A stretch of 64,000 bases of DNA from Roseburia hominis (GCF_021531695.1 NZ_JADYUI010000005.1:102525-166524), one strand, 5' to 3'; shown: positions 34,991 through 44,783, counted from the first letter of the stretch. Numbers and translations are program-made. The notes: generated by a model not told the origin, from the letters alone.

Positions 34991-37072
34991 ATGAAATCAA
35001 TTAAAAGTAAAGTAACCATACTGATTGTTTTGTGTTCTGTTATATCGGTCATGCTATGCGGAACACTGAGTTCATCAAAATCATTGGATGTTTCCAATGA
35101 AGATGCAGAAAAAATTATGGAGCAGACCTGCAAATCAAATGCACAGGATCTGGATTTAACTTTGTCAAAAATCGAGCAGTCTGTAGATACACTGGCAAAT
35201 ATTACAACCGCATCTATAGAAGATTTTTCACGTTTTAAAAAAGATGATGCGTATGTAACAGAAATAACAAAAGCATTAGAACCGATTGCCTTGCAATTTG
35301 CCAATGAAACCGAGGGTACACTGACCTATTACATTCGCTATAATCCGGAATTTACAGAACCGACTTCCGGTATTTTCGCAACAAAAAATACCGAAGATGA
35401 ACCCTTTGAGCAATTAACACCAACGGACTTTTCCAGCTACGATCCAAGCGACTTAGAGCATGTAGGCTGGTATTATACTCCGGTTAATAACGGAAAACCG
35501 ACCTGGATGGATCCTTATCTGAACTCAAATATTAATGTCTACATGATTTCCTATGTTGTACCGATTTTTATTGATGGGGAATCCGTCGGTATTGTTGGCA
35601 TGGATATTGATTTTAGCAAGCTACAGACTCAAATTGATGCCATTACGGCATATGACACCGGCTATGCTTTTCTTGTAAATGCCGATAATCAGATTATGCA
35701 TCACAAATCCTTAGAATATGGAACAGCTCTTAAAGATGCCAGTTCACAATTGGATGAAGCACTCACCAATAATGACAACCAGTACAAAGAAATCGGATAC
35801 ACCTACAACGGAGAGAAAATGAGCGGTTTCTATTGTGTATTACAAAATGGCATGAAACTTGTCATCACTGTTCCAAATGCCGAATTAATTGCAAACACAA
35901 CAAGTATTATCAAAATTTCGCTAATTGCAGAGCTTGTCAGCATTCTTCTGTCAATTGTCGTTGGTATGCTTTTAAGCAGCAAAATGGTACGACCAATTAA
36001 GACAATGACACGAATCATCCAAAAACAGGGAGATTTAGACTTGAAAAAAGATGCACAAATGGATAACCTTGTAAAAATGAAAGATGAAACCGGTGATATG
36101 GCACGCGCCGTTAATGTAATGAATGAAAAACTTCGTGCCATGGTAAAACTGTTAGAGGATACCGGCACTTCGGTTCTGAATAATTCAAAATTTCTGGGAA
36201 CAAGTTCAAAAGCAGTCGGAGAAATGTGTGGTGATAATTCCGCAACGACACAGGAGCTTGCTGCTACGATGGAAGAAGCAGCATCTTCCACAGAACGTGT
36301 CAATGAGAATGTAGGAATGATTACCAGCCACGCAAAAGTAATTATGGATTTATCTCAAAAAGGAGAAGCCGAATCAAAAGAAATTCTAATTCGTGCAAAC
36401 AATCTCAGTGCCAAAGTACAAGATGCAAATGAGAACACAAAAAAGATATACGAAGAAATTGCCAAGCAAAAAATGGTCGCTACAGAAAAAGCAAAATCAG
36501 TAGAACAAATTAATACACTTACACAAAATATTATGGAAATTTCCTCACAAACCAATCTACTGGCACTAAATGCATCCATTGAAGCTGCCAGAGCCGGAGA
36601 AGCCGGAAAAGGATTCGCGGTCGTTGCAGAAGAAATTGGAAATCTTGCAATACAGACAAGAGATTCCGTACAAAATATCGAAACGATAATTAATGAGGTA
36701 AATGAAGCTGTAAATAATCTTGCAATCTGCCTCAATACTTCTATGGATTTCTTAGAAAACACGGTAATGGAAGATTATGGAGAGTTTTTAAATGTAAGTG
36801 CACAATATGCAAATGATGCAACAAATTTTGAGTCCGGTATGCGTGAAATTGCAGAATCTGTGGAACAGTTAGACCAGGCTATTGATCACATTGCTGTTTC
36901 TATGGAAGATATCGGAAAAATGACAAATGAAGCTGCAAATGGTGTATCGCTTGTTGCAGAAAAAACCGTTGAAATCGTTGAGAAAATGACAGATGAAGAC
37001 AATCTGGTAAAAGGCAATACCGAATATGCCGGACAACTATCAAATATTGTCGGAAGATTTTCGATTGATTAA
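34991..37072 (+). CDS. methyl-accepting chemotaxis protein, double-Cache type
   Basis: A 693-residue chemoreceptor. The ATG at 34991 ([14 protein letters not shown]) has AAGGAG upstream; the longer in-frame reading from 34955 starts inside an inverted repeat. TM1 is at about 8-28. The extracytoplasmic dCache-like sensor is at about 35-300 ([19 protein letters not shown], a Cache-type strand pattern). TM2 is at about 308-330. The signalling domain includes [31 protein letters not shown]. dCache domains often bind amino acids or other small metabolites; the ligand here is unknown. Confidence 0.92.
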   Translation: MKSIKSKVTILIVLCSVISVMLCGTLSSSKSLDVSNEDAEKIMEQTCKSNAQDLDLTLSKIEQSVDTLANITTASIEDFSRFKKDDAYVTEITKALEPIALQFANETEGTLTYYIRYNPEFTEPTSGIFATKNTEDEPFEQLTPTDFSSYDPSDLEHVGWYYTPVNNGKPTWMDPYLNSNINVYMISYVVPIFIDGESVGIVGMDIDFSKLQTQIDAITAYDTGYAFLVNADNQIMHHKSLEYGTALKDASSQLDEALTNNDNQYKEIGYTYNGEKMSGFYCVLQNGMKLVITVPNAELIANTTSIIKISLIAELVSILLSIVVGMLLSSKMVRPIKTMTRIIQKQGDLDLKKDAQMDNLVKMKDETGDMARAVNVMNEKLRAMVKLLEDTGTSVLNNSKFLGTSSKAVGEMCGDNSATTQELAATMEEAASSTERVNENVGMITSHAKVIMDLSQKGEAESKEILIRANNLSAKVQDANENTKKIYEEIAKQKMVATEKAKSVEQINTLTQNIMEISSQTNLLALNASIEAARAGEAGKGFAVVAEEIGNLAIQTRDSVQNIETIINEVNEAVNNLAICLNTSMDFLENTVMEDYGEFLNVSAQYANDATNFESGMREIAESVEQLDQAIDHIAVSMEDIGKMTNEAANGVSLVAEKTVEIVEKMTDEDNLVKGNTEYAGQLSNIVGRFSID

Positions 37073-37107
37073 TTTTCTTTCTACAATATAGTTTACAGAG
37101 GTATGAC

Positions 37108-37803
37108 ATGCATCAGGAAAATACATTAACAATAAAACCCATTGCAGAAATTCGAACGGACTTCCCCACAAAATTCGGAATTCCAAGACAGGGAAATTTA
37201 ATTTCTGAACTAAGTGCCAAAATTATTTTTTATAAAGAATATCAAAACCCTGAAGCACTGCGCGGATTAGAAGAATTTTCCCATATCTGGTTATTGTGGG
37301 GATTCTCTGCAAATGCAAAAAAAGAGTGGTCTCCAACCGTACGCCCACCCCGCCTCGGAGGAAACAAAAGAGTCGGGGTGTTTGCTACGCGTTCTCCGTT
37401 CCGTCCAAATCCGCTCGGACTTTCTTTGGTTAAATTAGAAAAGATCGAAAAAAACGCAGACAACGGAATGATATTACATGTTTCCGGAGCAGATTTGATG
37501 GATCAGACCCCTATTTACGATATCAAACCATACCTTCCACATATAGAAGCATTACCGGATGCAACAGGTGGCTTCGCAACAAGAGTAAAAGACTATGCCC
37601 TTAGTGTTTCCTGCGATGAGAAATTGTTAAAAATTCTGCCGCCGGAAAAGCGAAACGCATTAATTTCCGTACTGTCACAAGATCCAAGACCTTCTTACCA
37701 GAATGATGAAACACGTATCTATGGCTTTTTGTTCGCCGGCTTCGAAATCAAATTTCAGGTAAAAGGGAATATTCTATATGTAACAGAAATCATACCTGCA
37801 TGA
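37108..37803 (+). CDS. trmO: tRNA t6A37 N6-methyltransferase TrmO
   Basis: TrmO (TsaA/YaeB family) methylates N6-threonylcarbamoyladenosine at position 37 of tRNA-Thr with SAM. The 231-residue length matches. Characteristic motifs are FGIPRQGNL near the start, HIWLLWGF, GVFATRSPFRPNPLGLSLVKL and GADLMDQTPIYDIKPYLP. The C-terminal PNPLG-downstream domain is intact (DPRPSYQND). It is a single gene 36 bases after the chemoreceptor. Confidence 0.92.
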   Translation: MHQENTLTIKPIAEIRTDFPTKFGIPRQGNLISELSAKIIFYKEYQNPEALRGLEEFSHIWLLWGFSANAKKEWSPTVRPPRLGGNKRVGVFATRSPFRPNPLGLSLVKLEKIEKNADNGMILHVSGADLMDQTPIYDIKPYLPHIEALPDATGGFATRVKDYALSVSCDEKLLKILPPEKRNALISVLSQDPRPSYQNDETRIYGFLFAGFEIKFQVKGNILYVTEIIPA

Positions 37804-37824
37804 TTTCATGTAAAGCATTCAAAA

Positions 37825-37887
37825 ATAGCAAAAAATGAGAAGAAAGATTGCATATTTTGAGTAGTCGAACTATTTTCATTTTGCTAT
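37825..37887. repeat. imperfect hairpin after trmO
   Basis: ATAGCAAAAAATGA (37825-37838) pairs imperfectly with TCATTTTGCTAT (37876-37887). No T-run follows. It lies between trmO and the MATE gene and may end or stabilise the trmO message. Confidence 0.45.
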
Positions 37888-37952
37888 CATGCAAATGATG
37901 AAAAACTCCTTGCGAGTATTTCTTATCATTAAGATATGAATGAGGTGAAGGT

Positions 37953-39329
37953 ATGAAGAACTATGTAAATGACATGACGAAAGGTAACCCGACCAGACTC
38001 TTGCTTTCGTTTACGATGCCGATGCTGGTTGGTAATATTTTCCAACAGCTTTATAATATTGTAGATTCTATTATTGTTGGAAAATTTGTGGGTGCAGACG
38101 GGCTGGCAGCTGTTGGTGCTACCGGTTCTGTGAATTTTCTTATTGTTTCCTTGTGTATTGGTTTATCCGCGGGTATTGGTATCGTTGTTTCCCAGTATTT
38201 TGGGGCAAAAGATACCGATTATGTAAAGCACACAATTGCCAATGCCATGTATCTGCTTTTATTTAGTGCCATCCTAATGTTTATCGCCGGTTTCTTTTTT
38301 GCAAGACCGTTTTTACAGGCACTAAAAACACCGGATAATATTTTAAACGACGCGGTATTGTATATGAGGGTAATTTGCTGTGGTATCTTTACTGTCGCCA
38401 TTTATAATGGTGTTTCCTCTATATTAAGAGCACTTGGAGATGCCAAAACACCACTGATTTTTTTAATTATTTCAAGCTTTTTAAATATTGCACTTGATTT
38501 AATATTTATTATCACATTCCATTTAGGTGTTTTTGGTGCAGCTTTTGCAACAGTACTGTCAGAGGCAATTGCCGGAATTGGTTGTACCATCTGGGCAATT
38601 AAAAAGAATCCATATTTCCAGATGCCGAAAAGTTTCTTTAAAATGGATGCTTCCATTATGAAGAAGTGTTCTAAACTTGGATTGCCGGTTGCTTTGCAAA
38701 ATGCAATGATTGCCATTTCCTGCATCGTATTACAGAGCGTTGTCAATACTTTTGGTTCTACCGTCGTTGCTGCATTTACTGTCACAAGCCGTATCGAACA
38801 GCTTGTTCAGCAGCCATATGGTTCGCTTGGTACGGCAGTTTCAACCTATGCAGGGCAGAATATGGGCGCCGGAGAAATCAATCGTGTAAAAGCCGGATAT
38901 CGGAAGAGCTATCTTATTATGGGTGCATTTACTTTAATTATGGTTCCGGTTGCACAGCTTTTTGGTCATCAGATTGTACAACTCTTCGTAAGCAGTGCTG
39001 AGACAGAAGTCATTACACTTGGAACACAGGCATTAAAGATCACAAGCTGGTTTTACTTCCCACTTGGCATGATTTATATTACAAGAGGATTGTTAAATGG
39101 AGTCGGAGATGCCACTTACGCTTTTATGAATGGTATCATCGAAATGCTTGGCCGGATTTGTTTTGCAAAACCACTTACCATGGTAGCCGGAATCGGTGTC
39201 TGGGGTGTCTGGCTTGCAACCGCACTTACCTGGCTTGTTACCGGAATCATCAGCGCACTTCGCTATCTGCAGGGTAAGTGGAAAAACAAAGGCGTTGTAG
39301 AACATACTACCGTTCATGCAAGAGCCTGA
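37953..39329 (+). CDS. MATE family efflux transporter
   Basis: Twelve-TM Na+/H+-coupled exporter of 458 residues. It begins with the typical MATE stretch MTKGNPTRLLLSFTMPMLVGNIFQQLYNI. QQPYGSLGTAVSTYAGQNMGAGE and the second-half repeat are intact. Exported substrates (drugs, metabolites) cannot be told. The ATG has GAGGTGAAGG upstream. It is transcribed convergently with the AraC-type regulator; only eight bases separate the two stops. Confidence 0.93.
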   Translation: MKNYVNDMTKGNPTRLLLSFTMPMLVGNIFQQLYNIVDSIIVGKFVGADGLAAVGATGSVNFLIVSLCIGLSAGIGIVVSQYFGAKDTDYVKHTIANAMYLLLFSAILMFIAGFFFARPFLQALKTPDNILNDAVLYMRVICCGIFTVAIYNGVSSILRALGDAKTPLIFLIISSFLNIALDLIFIITFHLGVFGAAFATVLSEAIAGIGCTIWAIKKNPYFQMPKSFFKMDASIMKKCSKLGLPVALQNAMIAISCIVLQSVVNTFGSTVVAAFTVTSRIEQLVQQPYGSLGTAVSTYAGQNMGAGEINRVKAGYRKSYLIMGAFTLIMVPVAQLFGHQIVQLFVSSAETEVITLGTQALKITSWFYFPLGMIYITRGLLNGVGDATYAFMNGIIEMLGRICFAKPLTMVAGIGVWGVWLATALTWLVTGIISALRYLQGKWKNKGVVEHTTVHARA

Positions 39330-39337
39330 TTCTGTTG

Positions 39338-40282
39338 TTAATGATTGCTTTGTTTACCGGAATCTCCTGTCAGGAAATTCTCCGGAGAATCCTGGAATTT
39401 CGCCCGGAAAGAACTTGGTGTATCCTTTCGATATTTTAGAAAACAACGATTAAAAGTCGAAATACTTGAAAATCCGGACATCAACGCAACTTCCGTAATA
39501 GAAAGTGTATTACTTGCTAACAACTCGCAGGCACGGCGTAACCGTTCTTCCGTAATAAATTCCACATAAGAAAGACCGGTAAACTCTTTAAATAAACGAG
39601 AAAAGTGATAACGACTGAATCCGGCATATTCTGCTGCATCGTCAAGAGAGATATCCTCTGTACAGTTTTGCGATAAATACGAGCATACATCAATCATTTT
39701 TTGTGTAATTTCTGATTGATGTGTGCTCTTTTTCGTACCGGAAGGAATAATAGCAGGCGCAGTCGTATCTACAAAATGGATGAACTGGTCTGACGTTACA
39801 TATTCCCCAATTGCTATAAACATCTCATAAAGCTTACAGCATATCCTTGCATCTTTAAAAGACGGATCTGCTTTGTCAATCGCAAACATTTCTTCCGCAC
39901 ATTTTATAATTTCCTCTGTCAGTTTTGGATTCTCTCCATTCTGGAAATAATGAAACTTCTGAAACCAGTAAATATGCTTTTTAAATTCTGTCATCGCAAG
40001 CAGAAGAGAATAATCAAACTGAATCAAAAGATATGACGGATCCTTTGGCGGATTGTAAATTAAAGAATGTAATTCGCCGGGATGAATCAGTAAAATGTCA
40101 TGTTCATTTAAGGTAAAAACCGTGTTATTGATACTGTATCGGATTCCTTCCTGTTTCGAAATGATTAGTTCTGCATAATTGTGCCAATGCTCCGGAAACG
40201 TCTCCGGTAAATAGGTAGAAGTTAAGTTAATTGGATAATCATTCTGAAATCGTATATCTTCAAAATTATTTTTAAAAAGCAT
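39338..40282 (-). CDS. AraC family transcriptional regulator
   Basis: A 314-residue regulator with an N-terminal cupin-like sensing domain (about 20-150; FPEHWHNYAELIISKQ and HPGELH are cupin motifs). The C-terminal double HTH AraC domain is at about 205-300 (DISLDDAAEYAGFSRYHFSRLFKEFTG, SITEVALMSGFSSISTFNRCFLK). Both HTH motifs are intact. Such regulators usually sense sugars or related ligands. It is divergent from lytS with repeat copy 2 between, so it could regulate in either direction; no target is evident. Confidence 0.92.
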   Translation of the reverse strand: MLFKNNFEDIRFQNDYPINLTSTYLPETFPEHWHNYAELIISKQEGIRYSINNTVFTLNEHDILLIHPGELHSLIYNPPKDPSYLLIQFDYSLLLAMTEFKKHIYWFQKFHYFQNGENPKLTEEIIKCAEEMFAIDKADPSFKDARICCKLYEMFIAIGEYVTSDQFIHFVDTTAPAIIPSGTKKSTHQSEITQKMIDVCSYLSQNCTEDISLDDAAEYAGFSRYHFSRLFKEFTGLSYVEFITEERLRRACELLASNTLSITEVALMSGFSSISTFNRCFLKYRKDTPSSFRAKFQDSPENFLTGDSGKQSNH

Positions 40283-40344
40283 GAGAAACTCCTTTATTTC
40301 TGCATCTATTGTCCTTTTTTATCAAAAATGCTAAAATATATATT

Positions 40345-40450
40345 AACCCGAATTATCACAGCCTCAGACAAAAGCTGCAAAGCAGCGACAGATACGCTGG
40401 CGTAGCTGGTCTGTGGCTTGTCTGTGTGGTGGCTGTGAATAATTCGGGTT
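40345..40450. repeat. MITE-like palindromic repeat, copy 2 (about 106 bp)
   Basis: Ends AACCCGAATTAT and ATAATTCGGGTT are inverted copies. The element is flanked by TTAA-type bases (ATTAA on the left, TTTAAT on the right). Its core is identical to the corresponding part of copy 1. It is the shortest copy, lacking everything between two CACAGC repeats of copy 3. It lies between the AraC gene and lytS. Confidence 0.92.
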
Positions 40451-40503
40451 TAATTATAACACCAAAAGTATATAAAAGAAATAGAAGAGATGAGGGAGAA
40501 ACC

Positions 40504-42210
40504 GTGAATAGCCTATATTCCAGTTTAATAATAAATATCAGCCTTTTGGTTCTTATTGCCACATTATTGACAAAACTTACCTTTGTGAAACGACTGTTAT
40601 CAGAAGAAAGTTCTTCCAAAATTGCAGACCAGTTAATTCTTGCATTAATTTTTGGTGGATTCTGCATTTTTTCCACCTGTACCGGAGTAAAAATAGGTGG
40701 TGCAATCCAAAATACCAGAGTGTTAGGTGTCCTCGCCGCAGGCCTGCTTGGCGGACCGGTCGTAGGCATAGGAGCCGCTTTCATCGGAGCTTTGCACCGT
40801 TTTTTATATGATCCATTCGGTTTTACTTCCCTCGCATGTACGGTTTCTACTTTATTTGAGGGAGTTTTCGGTTCCATTGTCTGGGTGATTTTCAAAAAAC
40901 ATGGCAGAAAACAAAACAAATTATCTTTATTTTTCATTACGGCAGTTGCAGAATGTTTCCAGATGATTTTCATTCTTCTTATTGCCAAGCCATTTTCTGC
41001 CGCTGTTAGTCTGGTTCAAATCATCGCAATTCCGATGATTGTCGTAAATTCTCTTGGAATGATTTTATTTTTCAGTATCTTTGAGGATGTATTTACCAAT
41101 CAGGATTTATTGGCCGCCAAAAAAATCAGGCTTGCACTGACCATCGCAGATGAATGCATCCCCTATATTCAGAAATCCTCCAAAACAAGAGAAGATTATA
41201 GTAAAATGGCAACAATTATTCAAAAATACTCTAATTGTAACGGTGTCCTTTTTTTAACGACAGACGGCACCGAAGTGTTAAATGATACTAACCTTGCCAT
41301 GCCAAAGACCGTATTCGATGAATTAAAGAAAAAAGAAATGCCTTATGGTTTTTACCGGATTACGGATAAGAAAGATAAAAATTATAAGTATTTAAAACGT
41401 TATACGATTTTTATGGTGCCACTGACCCAGGGTGAAAATGCATGGGCCTATCTTGCAATTTATTTTCCAAAGCAGATTGTATCCATTCAGGCAGAAATGG
41501 ATTTTATCACGGGGCTTGCCAAATTCTTTTCCACAAACTACGAACTGGCACAGGTGGAAAAGCAGAAAAAATTAAGGCAAAGGGCAGAATACCAGGCATT
41601 GCAGTCACAGATTAATCCCCATTTTCTGTTTAATTCCCTAAATACAATTTCTTTTTTCTGCAGAGAGAAACCGGAACGTGCAAGGGAACTGCTTTTAGCA
41701 CTAAGTGTTTATTTCCGAAATACTTTAGAAGCGACCGATGCCTATATGATTCCATTAGAAAAAGAATTAGAACATGTAAAAGCTTATCTGCAACTGGAAT
41801 TAGCACGCTTTGAAAACAAGCTCACAGTAGAGATCAAAGTCGATACTTCAGTAGCTATTCAGGTTCCGACACTCATTTTGCAGCCAATCGTAGAGAATGC
41901 AGTAAAGCATGGTGCTATGAAACGGGAAACAGGAAAAGTCACCATTTTAGGAGAAAACAAAGGGGAATATTATTCTATCATTGTAAAAGACAATGGTCTT
42001 GGAATGAGTTCCGAATCACTCACAGCTTTTTACCGGCATAAGAAAAATGGAAAATATGGTCTGCAAAATGTAGATGCCAGAATGAAAAGTATTTACGGAG
42101 CAGAACATGGACTAAAGATAAAAACAGGAGAACAAGGTACAGAAGTTACTATGAATTTTTTCAAAGTAACAACAAGAGGAGAAGAAAATGAAAATAGCAA
42201 TCGTAGATGA
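40504..42210 (+). CDS. lytS: LytS-type sensor histidine kinase
   Basis: Sensor of 568 residues. The GTG start at 40504 with AGGGAGA upstream is chosen; the longer reading from 40309 runs through repeat copy 2 and is rejected. The N-terminal 5TM-5TMR_LYT domain is at about 1-195, a GAF-like domain at about 220-350. The His-kinase motif QSQINPHFLFNSLNTISFFC is at about 428-447 and the HATPase at about 470-560. LytS/BtsS-type kinases sense pyruvate or envelope changes in other bacteria. It overlaps the regulator gene by 23 bases; the CstA-type transporter follows. Confidence 0.93.
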   Translation: MNSLYSSLIINISLLVLIATLLTKLTFVKRLLSEESSSKIADQLILALIFGGFCIFSTCTGVKIGGAIQNTRVLGVLAAGLLGGPVVGIGAAFIGALHRFLYDPFGFTSLACTVSTLFEGVFGSIVWVIFKKHGRKQNKLSLFFITAVAECFQMIFILLIAKPFSAAVSLVQIIAIPMIVVNSLGMILFFSIFEDVFTNQDLLAAKKIRLALTIADECIPYIQKSSKTREDYSKMATIIQKYSNCNGVLFLTTDGTEVLNDTNLAMPKTVFDELKKKEMPYGFYRITDKKDKNYKYLKRYTIFMVPLTQGENAWAYLAIYFPKQIVSIQAEMDFITGLAKFFSTNYELAQVEKQKKLRQRAEYQALQSQINPHFLFNSLNTISFFCREKPERARELLLALSVYFRNTLEATDAYMIPLEKELEHVKAYLQLELARFENKLTVEIKVDTSVAIQVPTLILQPIVENAVKHGAMKRETGKVTILGENKGEYYSIIVKDNGLGMSSESLTAFYRHKKNGKYGLQNVDARMKSIYGAEHGLKIKTGEQGTEVTMNFFKVTTRGEENENSNRR

Positions 42211-42931
42211 TGAAAAACCGGCAAGAAGTGAACTTAAGTATCTGCTTGAAACCATTTTACCGGAAGCAGAATACTATGAAGCAGACAGTGCAAAAAGTGC
42301 AGATGAACTGGCACGAGTGCATACATTTCAAGCCATCTTTTTAGACATTAATCTTGGTGATGTCAATGGCATGGTATTAGCCTCTGCCCTCCGTGAACAC
42401 CAGAAAAAAGCTGCCATTATTTTTGTCACTGCATATGAACAACATGCTGTACAGGCATTTGAACTTGGCGCAGTTGACTATATCTTAAAACCTTTTGATA
42501 TGGAGCGAATCAAAAAAACCCTAAATCGTTTAAAGGAACAGGGATATTTCCAAAATGAAGAAACACAAAGTGAAACACAGGAAGAAAAGCATGAAGAATT
42601 GAATAAACTTGCAGTAAACGCAGGTGATAAGATAAGGCTGCTTGATTTTAATGATATTATTTATGTCGAATATAATCAGAGAAATTCACTGATCCACACG
42701 ATAAATGAAGTCTATACGGAAAACTATACCATGACGGCACTCTGTGAACGTCTGGAAAAAAAGAACTTTTTCCGGATTCATAAAAGTTATCTGGTCAATC
42801 TGAATTATTTAGACGAATTGATTCCGGGCATCGGAAATGGATATTTAATCCGCCTGAAACACTGTCCGGATGAATTACTTCCGGTCAGTCGAAGCCAGAT
42901 GAAACATTTAAAGCAACTTCTCGAATTTTAA
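42188..42931 (+). CDS. lytT: LytTR-type response regulator
   Basis: A 247-residue regulator. The receiver domain is at 1-120 with phospho-Asp in AIFLDINLGD (about 54) and the Lys in YILKPFD. The LytTR DNA-binding domain is at about 145-245 (IIYVEYNQRNSLIHT, FFRIHKSYLVNLNYL, LLPVSRSQMKHLKQLL). It is translated with lytS (23-base overlap, GAGGAG upstream). The likely target is the cstA gene downstream, by analogy with BtsR-BtsT in E. coli and LytT-PftAB in Bacillus. Confidence 0.93.
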   Translation: MKIAIVDDEKPARSELKYLLETILPEAEYYEADSAKSADELARVHTFQAIFLDINLGDVNGMVLASALREHQKKAAIIFVTAYEQHAVQAFELGAVDYILKPFDMERIKKTLNRLKEQGYFQNEETQSETQEEKHEELNKLAVNAGDKIRLLDFNDIIYVEYNQRNSLIHTINEVYTENYTMTALCERLEKKNFFRIHKSYLVNLNYLDELIPGIGNGYLIRLKHCPDELLPVSRSQMKHLKQLLEF

Positions 42932-43133
42932 ACCCGAATTATTCACAGCAGCCAAGTGAAATCTGTAATTCGTGCGTCAAGCTTGCTTGTAAGCCGAATT
43001 TATGATTTCACTTGGCGGGTGAATAGAATTCACCCACCACACAGCCTCAGACAAAAGCTGCGAAGCAGCGACAGATACGCTGGCGTAGCTGGTCTGTGGC
43101 TTGTCTGTGTGGTGGCTGTGAATAATTCTGGTT
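42931..43133. repeat. MITE-like palindromic repeat, copy 3 (about 203 bp, longest)
   Basis: Terminal inverted repeats AACCCGAATTATTCACAGC (42931-42949) and the complement of GCTGTGAATAATTCTGGTT match at 18 of 19 positions. Internal palindromes include CCAAGTGAAATC with GATTTCACTTGG, and GGGTGAATAGAATTCACCC. The left end overlaps the lytT stop codon by one base. TTTAA-type bases flank both ends. No open frame for a transposase is present. It differs from the other copies at a few bases (CTGCGAAG for CTGCAAAG). Confidence 0.92.
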
Positions 43134-43207
43134 AAAGTAACTTAAAATTTTATAAACATCGCTCCAAATTTGGCAGATATGTCAAGACAGATTATCCCAC
43201 AAAACCG

Positions 43208-43224
43208 ACCGTTCATACGTTAAA
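43208..43224 (+). promoter_or_regulatory. possible LytTR binding site upstream of cstA
   Basis: ACCGTTCAT (43208-43216) fits the general LytTR half-site pattern [TA][AC][CA]GTTN[AG][TG]. A second, weaker half-site TACGTTAAA begins at 43216. The spacing is shorter than in the usual direct repeats, so the assignment is tentative. It sits just upstream of the cstA promoter. Confidence 0.35.
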
Positions 43225-43245
43225 ATGTGCAAGACATACAAAAAC

Positions 43246-43275
43246 TTGCAACTCATCGACAAAAAGTTGTATAAT
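43246..43275 (+). promoter_or_regulatory. cstA promoter
   Basis: -35 TTGCAA (43246-43251), 18-base spacer, -10 TATAAT (43270-43275). The weak -35 fits an activator-dependent promoter. Confidence 0.6.
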
Positions 43276-43317
43276 ATGCATATACATAAAAGAAAAGACG
43301 TAAGGGAGGCGTTTGTT

Positions 43318-44754
43318 ATGGTAAGTTTTTTTGTATGTCTTGCAGTTCTAATCATTGGTTACTTTACATATGGTAAGGTAATCGAAAAAATTTACGGACC
43401 AGACGACCGCGAAACACCGGCAGTACGAATCAACGATGGAGTTGATTTCGTAGTAATGCCGAAATGGAAACTGTTTCTGGTTCAGCTTTTAAATATCGCA
43501 GGTCTTGGACCAATCTATGGTGCTTTGGCAGGTGCACAGTGGGGACCGGCAGTATTCCTTTGGATTACACTTGGTACTATTTTGGCAGGAGCTGTTCATG
43601 ATTTCAGTGTTGGTTTCATGAGTATGCGTCACGATGGAACATCTGTATCCGAATTGACCGGTACTTATCTTGGCAATTTCATGAAACAGGTTATGCGTGT
43701 ATTCAGTGTTATCTTACTTGTAATGGTAGGTACTGTATTCGCAGTAGGACCTGCATCACTGATTGCCATGTTAATCGGAAAGAACGGAGGTTCCGGTTTC
43801 TTAACCAATGCTACTTTCTGGTTAGTAGTTGTTTTAATTTACTATTTTATCGCAACTTTCGTGCCAATTGATAAAATTATCGGTAAGATTTATCCGGTTT
43901 TCGGTATCTGCTTAATTATCATGGCTATTGGTGTAGGAATTGGTATCTTCACACACGGTTATACCATTCCTGAAATCACTTTACAGAATTTGCATCCAAA
44001 CGGAACGCCAATCTGGCCGGTAATGTTCGTAAGCGTTGCCTGCGGTGCCATTTCCGGATTCCATGCAACCCAGTCACCTCTGATGGCTCGTTGCTGTAAA
44101 TCTGAAAAACAGGCACACAGCGTATTCTATGGTGCAATGGTAAGTGAAGGCGTTATCGCTTTAATCTGGGCCGCAGCCGGCTGTGCTGTATATGAGAGAA
44201 CAGGTGGTCTTACCACAGGTCTTACCCAGATGCTTACTGATGCAGGTCAGGCAGGAACCGTATATGATGTATGTACAAAGACCATGGGTGGTGTAGGTAT
44301 CGTACTTGCAATGATTGGTGTTATTGCCTGCCCGATTACATCCGGTGATACCTCTTTCCGTTCTGCAAGACTTGTTATTGCAGACTGGTTCGGTATTGAA
44401 CAGAAATCTTTCAAAAAACGTTTATACATCTGTGTACCATTATTACTGGCAGGTGCATTAATCAGTCAGTTGGATTATCAGGTAGTCTGGAGATACTTTA
44501 GCTGGTCAAACCAGACATTAGCTATGATTGCTCTTTGGACAGCATCCATGTATCTGTACAAGAACAAGAAAGTCTTCTGGGTTACCGCAATTCCGGCAAC
44601 TTTTATGACAGCAGTATCCATTACCTATTTCTTCTATGCACCGGAATGCTTAAACCTTGGTACAACAATCGCTTATCCGATTGGTATCATTGCAGCAATT
44701 GCCGCTCTGGTTCTGTTTTTAGCAAAATCAGTATTTAAGAAAGAAAAAGCATAA
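43318..44754 (+). CDS. cstA: CstA family carbon starvation / pyruvate-type transporter
   Basis: A 478-residue polytopic membrane protein of the CstA/BtsT family, which imports pyruvate or peptides in E. coli. The ATG at 43318 has GGGAGGCG upstream and directly precedes the membrane region; a longer reading from 43225 would contain the -10 box and is rejected. Family motifs are LNIAGLGPIYGALAGAQWGP at about 49-68, HDFSVGFMSMRHDG, and GFHATQSPLMARCCKSEKQA at about 245-264. The C-terminal region ITSGDTSFRSARL is intact. Co-location with LytS/LytT suggests pyruvate-responsive control. A terminator follows. Confidence 0.92.
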   Translation: MVSFFVCLAVLIIGYFTYGKVIEKIYGPDDRETPAVRINDGVDFVVMPKWKLFLVQLLNIAGLGPIYGALAGAQWGPAVFLWITLGTILAGAVHDFSVGFMSMRHDGTSVSELTGTYLGNFMKQVMRVFSVILLVMVGTVFAVGPASLIAMLIGKNGGSGFLTNATFWLVVVLIYYFIATFVPIDKIIGKIYPVFGICLIIMAIGVGIGIFTHGYTIPEITLQNLHPNGTPIWPVMFVSVACGAISGFHATQSPLMARCCKSEKQAHSVFYGAMVSEGVIALIWAAAGCAVYERTGGLTTGLTQMLTDAGQAGTVYDVCTKTMGGVGIVLAMIGVIACPITSGDTSFRSARLVIADWFGIEQKSFKKRLYICVPLLLAGALISQLDYQVVWRYFSWSNQTLAMIALWTASMYLYKNKKVFWVTAIPATFMTAVSITYFFYAPECLNLGTTIAYPIGIIAAIAALVLFLAKSVFKKEKA

Positions 44755-44783
44755 TAAGAAATACAACAAAAACGATATAAGCA

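Noticed and set aside
34771..35304. Minus-strand reading frame of 177 codons
   Set aside because: It lies opposite the terminator and the start of the chemoreceptor gene, without ribosome site or family likeness; it is a shadow.
40309..40503. Extended N-terminus for the LytS-type kinase
   Set aside because: The extra 65 codons are encoded by repeat copy 2 and its flanks. A GTG with a good AGGGAGA site at 40504 directly precedes the first membrane segment.
22013..43133. CRISPR array or insertion sequence for the three repeats
   Set aside because: The copies are far apart, have no spacer spacing and no transposase frame; they are short non-coding palindromic elements.
43225..43317. Extended N-terminus for CstA
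   Set aside because: The segment contains the -10 box; the ATG at 43318 has a strong ribosome site and begins the membrane region.
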